Below are positions 30,383 to 32,732 of a stretch of DNA of 32,732 nucleotides, in pieces. The notes under the pieces were generated by a model. It was not told the DNA's origin and did no database searches. It worked only from the letters and a program-made list of their open reading frames with translations. Made by a program: the position numbers and the translations under genes. The stretch comes from Plakobranchus ocellatus (lineage: Eukaryota; Mollusca; Gastropoda; Plakobranchidae). The stretch's first letter is position 1, and the number at the start of each line of letters is the position of its first letter. The stretch covers positions 2,663,882 through 2,696,613 of the forward strand of contig BLXT01005511.1 in the NCBI GenBank assembly GCA_019648995.1, read 5' to 3'.

Positions 30383-30803
30383 AATGTGCAGTCTGTGAGC
30401 TTTGTAATTGTGTAATACAAACAAGCTTTTCTGTTTTTTGATAGTGTTTACAAAGAGGAAAAAAAACCAAACAAACCTGAAAAGATCTTCTATTCTCCTG
30501 TGATATATGATGACTGGCTCTTTATTTTCTCTATGAAGGGCATGTTTGATTGAACGAAAGAAAGATGAAAAAAAGGAACATTTATGCCAGATTGAATGAG
30601 TGAAAGAGGAGAGAGAAAAAGGATTTATAAACAAGTGAAAATGCAAAAAATTTCAAATTTTTGACTCATATAAAGTTGTTCAATCATGTCTTTCAGTAAC
30701 CTGTTTACAACGCAAAATCACATTATATGATGTATGTACATGTGCTAGCTTAGCTGCTGGAATTATTTGCTTAACCAATTTTCTCATTTGTTTAAACATG
30801 AGA

Positions 30804-30809
30804 AATAAA
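30804..30809 (+). terminator. Candidate distal polyadenylation signal
   Basis: AATAAA 480 nt after the stop codon, followed by GT-rich sequence (GTGTTCC, then GGTGGGTTTTGTGTTTTTT near 30862-30880), which fits a downstream element. I prefer this site. Confidence 0.5.
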
Positions 30810-31006
30810 TGTATGAAAATGTGTTCCATTGCTGTAAGAAATGCAGTATGTTTTAACCCTGGTGGGTTTTGTGTTTTTTTTATTGGCATGGCAACAGGTA
30901 CAACATACTATGTCACATGAGTACTTCCAACCACTGGAAAGTGTACATATTTGTTTTCTCAATACATCTTCCACATAACAGTGCACTCCACTTATAGCAG
31001 TATTTG

Positions 31007-31300
31007 GGGCATTGGTGGCATGGTGGATAGCGAACCCGCCTGAGATCTATAGGGACCCTCCTGTCGTGGGTTTGAACCCTGGCTTGACGGAAGGCCTGAG
31101 ATTACCTTTTTGTGTACTGGCTATGCACTAAATCCGAACCTTTACATGTTGAATCCCAATTCTTTCCTTTCCATGTTGTAACTAAATGATTCCTTAACAC
31201 TGTGCTCCAGATAAATCAATATACTAAAAGGAATATTGATATTATAATATAATAATTAATATATAATGTTAGAAAAAGTCATTGTCAGTATAGCAAAATA
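31007..31300 (+). repeat. tRNA-derived SINE, copy 1
   Basis: The head TGGTGGCATGGTGGATAGCG (31013-31032) resembles a Pol III A-box region, and GGTTTGAACCC (31069-31079) is a B box. Length and pairing do not fit a functional tRNA, and the body continues to AAAAGTCATTGTCAGTATAG and CAAAATA near 31300, a tail shared with copy 2. Confidence 0.75.
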
Positions 31301-31347
31301 CAGAGTGAAAAATGTTTTCAGTTCACCTTTCTTCTATTTTCTGTGCT

Positions 31348-31542
31348 AGGGATGTCAGTGGCACAGTAGATAGCAAACCCACACTGAAATCTGTAGGGAC
31401 CATTCTGTCACTTGTTTGAGCCCCGCCACTGGCCTGAGAACTGGCCATACAAAAAACAAACCATCCTCTGTGCTAAATTTTCAAAAACTTTGCCGAGATT
31501 TAATAGTTGTATTGAGAAAGTCATTGTCAATATATCAAAATG
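31348..31542 (+). repeat. tRNA-derived SINE, copy 2
   Basis: A diverged second head (CAGTGGCACAGTAGATAGC, then ATCTGTAGGGACCATTCTGT and GTTTGAGCCC) aligns with copy 1. The tail GAAAGTCATTGTCAATATAT at 31515-31534 is also shared. It is about 100 bp shorter in the body and lies 48 bp after copy 1 in the same orientation. Confidence 0.7.
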
Positions 31543-31842
31543 TTTTCGTAATACTGTATGAGATTTAAAAGTTATATCTTTTTTTTTATATTTGCAAAGT
31601 GTTGGTTGGATTGATGGTGTGAAAAATCTGCAGAGAAAAGTGTCTCATAAAAATCTAGTCTTGTAGGTTTAGTCACTCAGACTGAGAGTGCATCAAGTTG
31701 ATAAGTGTTAGGGAAAATATGTCCCTTTTTCTATTGACAAAATAAAAGACAAGAATAACACTTTGATAAAATTTGATTAAGTGCAGAATGTTATTATTAC
31801 TAATGTTATTAGTGATATTGATTATAAGTGGAGTGCACGGTA

Positions 31843-32732
31843 TGTCTGTAGACCATTCCATATATATTGAATTGGAGGCTGCATTTTGAGCATCCTTTAG
31901 AATCATGCTTACAGCTTGAAACTTTGCATGGGTCAAAAACTTGATAAGGCTATGTTGAATCTGAGCCAAAGTATAAGAATTCAAAATAAAGTATTTTAGA
32001 GAAGGAAAAAGAAAAAGAATTTAAAATTTAGTCTCTTTAAAAATTTGGTATGTGTAACAACGTCTGTCTCACGAGGACTGGTTTGGTCTGGTCTTAAGAT
32101 ATGTTCAGACCTGCCAACTTTCCGTTTTCGCCGGGAAAAATTCCGGTGAACGCCTATAAATTCCGTTTTCCGGGCTGCCCCGCTAAAATCCCGTTCAGTT
32201 GTCCCGATGGACGATGGAAAGGAAAAATATGATCTCAATTCTCATTTTATCCTTTCGATTCATCCGATAACAACTCTTTACCTTTTAAATAGTATTGAAC
32301 ATCTTTAAATCACTATTGATATAATACAAATATCCAACTTGCGGTCCATAACGTTAATTCAACATTCTGTGTAAAGAGACCGACACTAAGCGCTTGTGCT
32401 TTAGTTTCATTTTGCGCGATTTTCTTTCCATTTACATAATACAAAAAGCGGTATCGATGGAAAGTTGTCTTCGATTCTTTTATTGTCCTCAAAGTAGACC
32501 GGTGTATTTTGTTTGATCTTATGCCAGGCTTGCAAAATGTCCCTGGATTAAATAAAGCATCTAGGTCTATCCCGAATTTTTTTTTTTTTTTTTTGGGGGG
32601 GGGAATAGGGGTGGTTCTGTAACTGTAAGTGTAATTCCATAGACCTTCGGCGCTGGTGGTAAGGTAATCAAGAATTAAGGCTGCACCATCTTAATTATAT
32701 ATATTATTCACAGTCTTGTCAGCTAAAAAAAA
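31843..32732. other. Unassigned terminal kilobase
   Basis: Mostly AT-rich and non-coding. A GC-richer patch at 32110-32225 with repeated TTCCG/CCGGGAA/CCCG words looks like part of a repeat, but I cannot name it. A T18-G9 run lies at 32577-32603. No gene was recognised. Confidence 0.5.

Larger units (their letters stand above)
30325..30975 (+). other. 3' untranslated region and flank of the pogo-derived gene
   Basis: AT-rich non-coding sequence after the stop codon with two AATAAA hexamers, listed separately. No other feature was seen before the inverted-repeat-bounded element. Confidence 0.6.
30979..31840. mobile_element. Element bounded by perfect 16-bp terminal inverted repeats
   Basis: GTGCACTCCACTTATA at 30981-30996 is exactly mirrored at 31823-31838. 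The outer ends read CAGTG (left) and, in reverse complement, CCGTG (right). TA lies right after the right end (31841-31842) and one base away from the left end (30976-30977). TA targets and CAGT-like ends are usual for pogo/Tigger and other mariner-superfamily elements, so a non-autonomous member is plausible. There is no transposase frame inside, and two SINEs occupy the interior. Confidence 0.65.

Noticed and set aside
31007-31085. tRNA gene candidate with A-box-like and B-box sequences
   Set aside because: The cloverleaf cannot be completed, and the unit continues into a body and tail shared with a second copy, so it is a SINE.
31996-32238. 80-residue minus-strand frame with a charged stretch near the right end
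   Set aside because: It lies over a GC-richer patch with repeated CCGGGAA-like words that looks like a repeat; no start, splice or family evidence.

Overview
The window looks like nuclear DNA of an invertebrate animal. It is AT-rich, has spliced genes with GT-AG introns of 0.3 to 9.5 kb, and carries RTE-type retrotransposon remnants, tRNA-derived SINEs and inverted-repeat (MITE-like) elements. Dense AGATCTAG/TAGGCCTA-type motifs are, in my recollection, common in gastropod molluscs, so a mollusc is my best guess (inference, moderate to low confidence). There are assembly gaps at 11232-11234 (3 N, after a G run) and 17600-17779 (180 N, after a TA run).

Two genes can be reconstructed. On the minus strand, nine coding exons between 16558 and 3329 give a complete 375-residue LUC7-like U1 snRNP splicing factor (LUC7L/LUC7L2 type) with two zinc fingers and an RS tail. 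Every exon junction is in phase. On the plus strand, two large exons (26355-27725 and 29479-30324, phase-0 junction) encode a psq-type HTH, a CENP-B-type domain, a DDE_1 transposase-like domain and a long acidic, Ser/Gln-rich tail. This is a pogo-family transposase relative with two of three catalytic acidic positions changed, so it is probably a domesticated, DNA-binding host protein. Its first coding exon is less certain: 16726-16836 is the best candidate and 17065-17169 an alternative. Both lie in a CpG-rich block (about 16490-17480) that also holds the 5' end of the LUC7-like gene, so the two genes are head to head and probably share a promoter region.

Layout: 1-371 G-rich unassigned sequence; 372-2090 broken RTE-like element (minus); 2104-2159 perfect hairpin; about 2300-2450 weak Penelope-like RT remnant; 3015-17450 LUC7-like gene, with two adjacent fold-back elements (15533-15862 and 15961-16222) in intron 1; 16726-30809 pogo-derived gene. 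Its 9.5-kb intron contains a second RTE remnant, a GA microsatellite and two copies of one dispersed repeat in opposite orientation. Downstream, 30979-31840 is bounded by a perfect 16-bp inverted repeat with CAGT-like ends, and two tandem SINEs sit inside it. The last kilobase is unassigned.

The most interesting points are the exapted pogo transposase with a new acidic C-terminal exon and several SUMO-type motifs, its head-to-head position with a splicing-factor gene, a possible pogo/mariner-type non-autonomous element just downstream, and a candidate in-frame 46-nt alternative exon in the RS-tail region of the LUC7-like gene.
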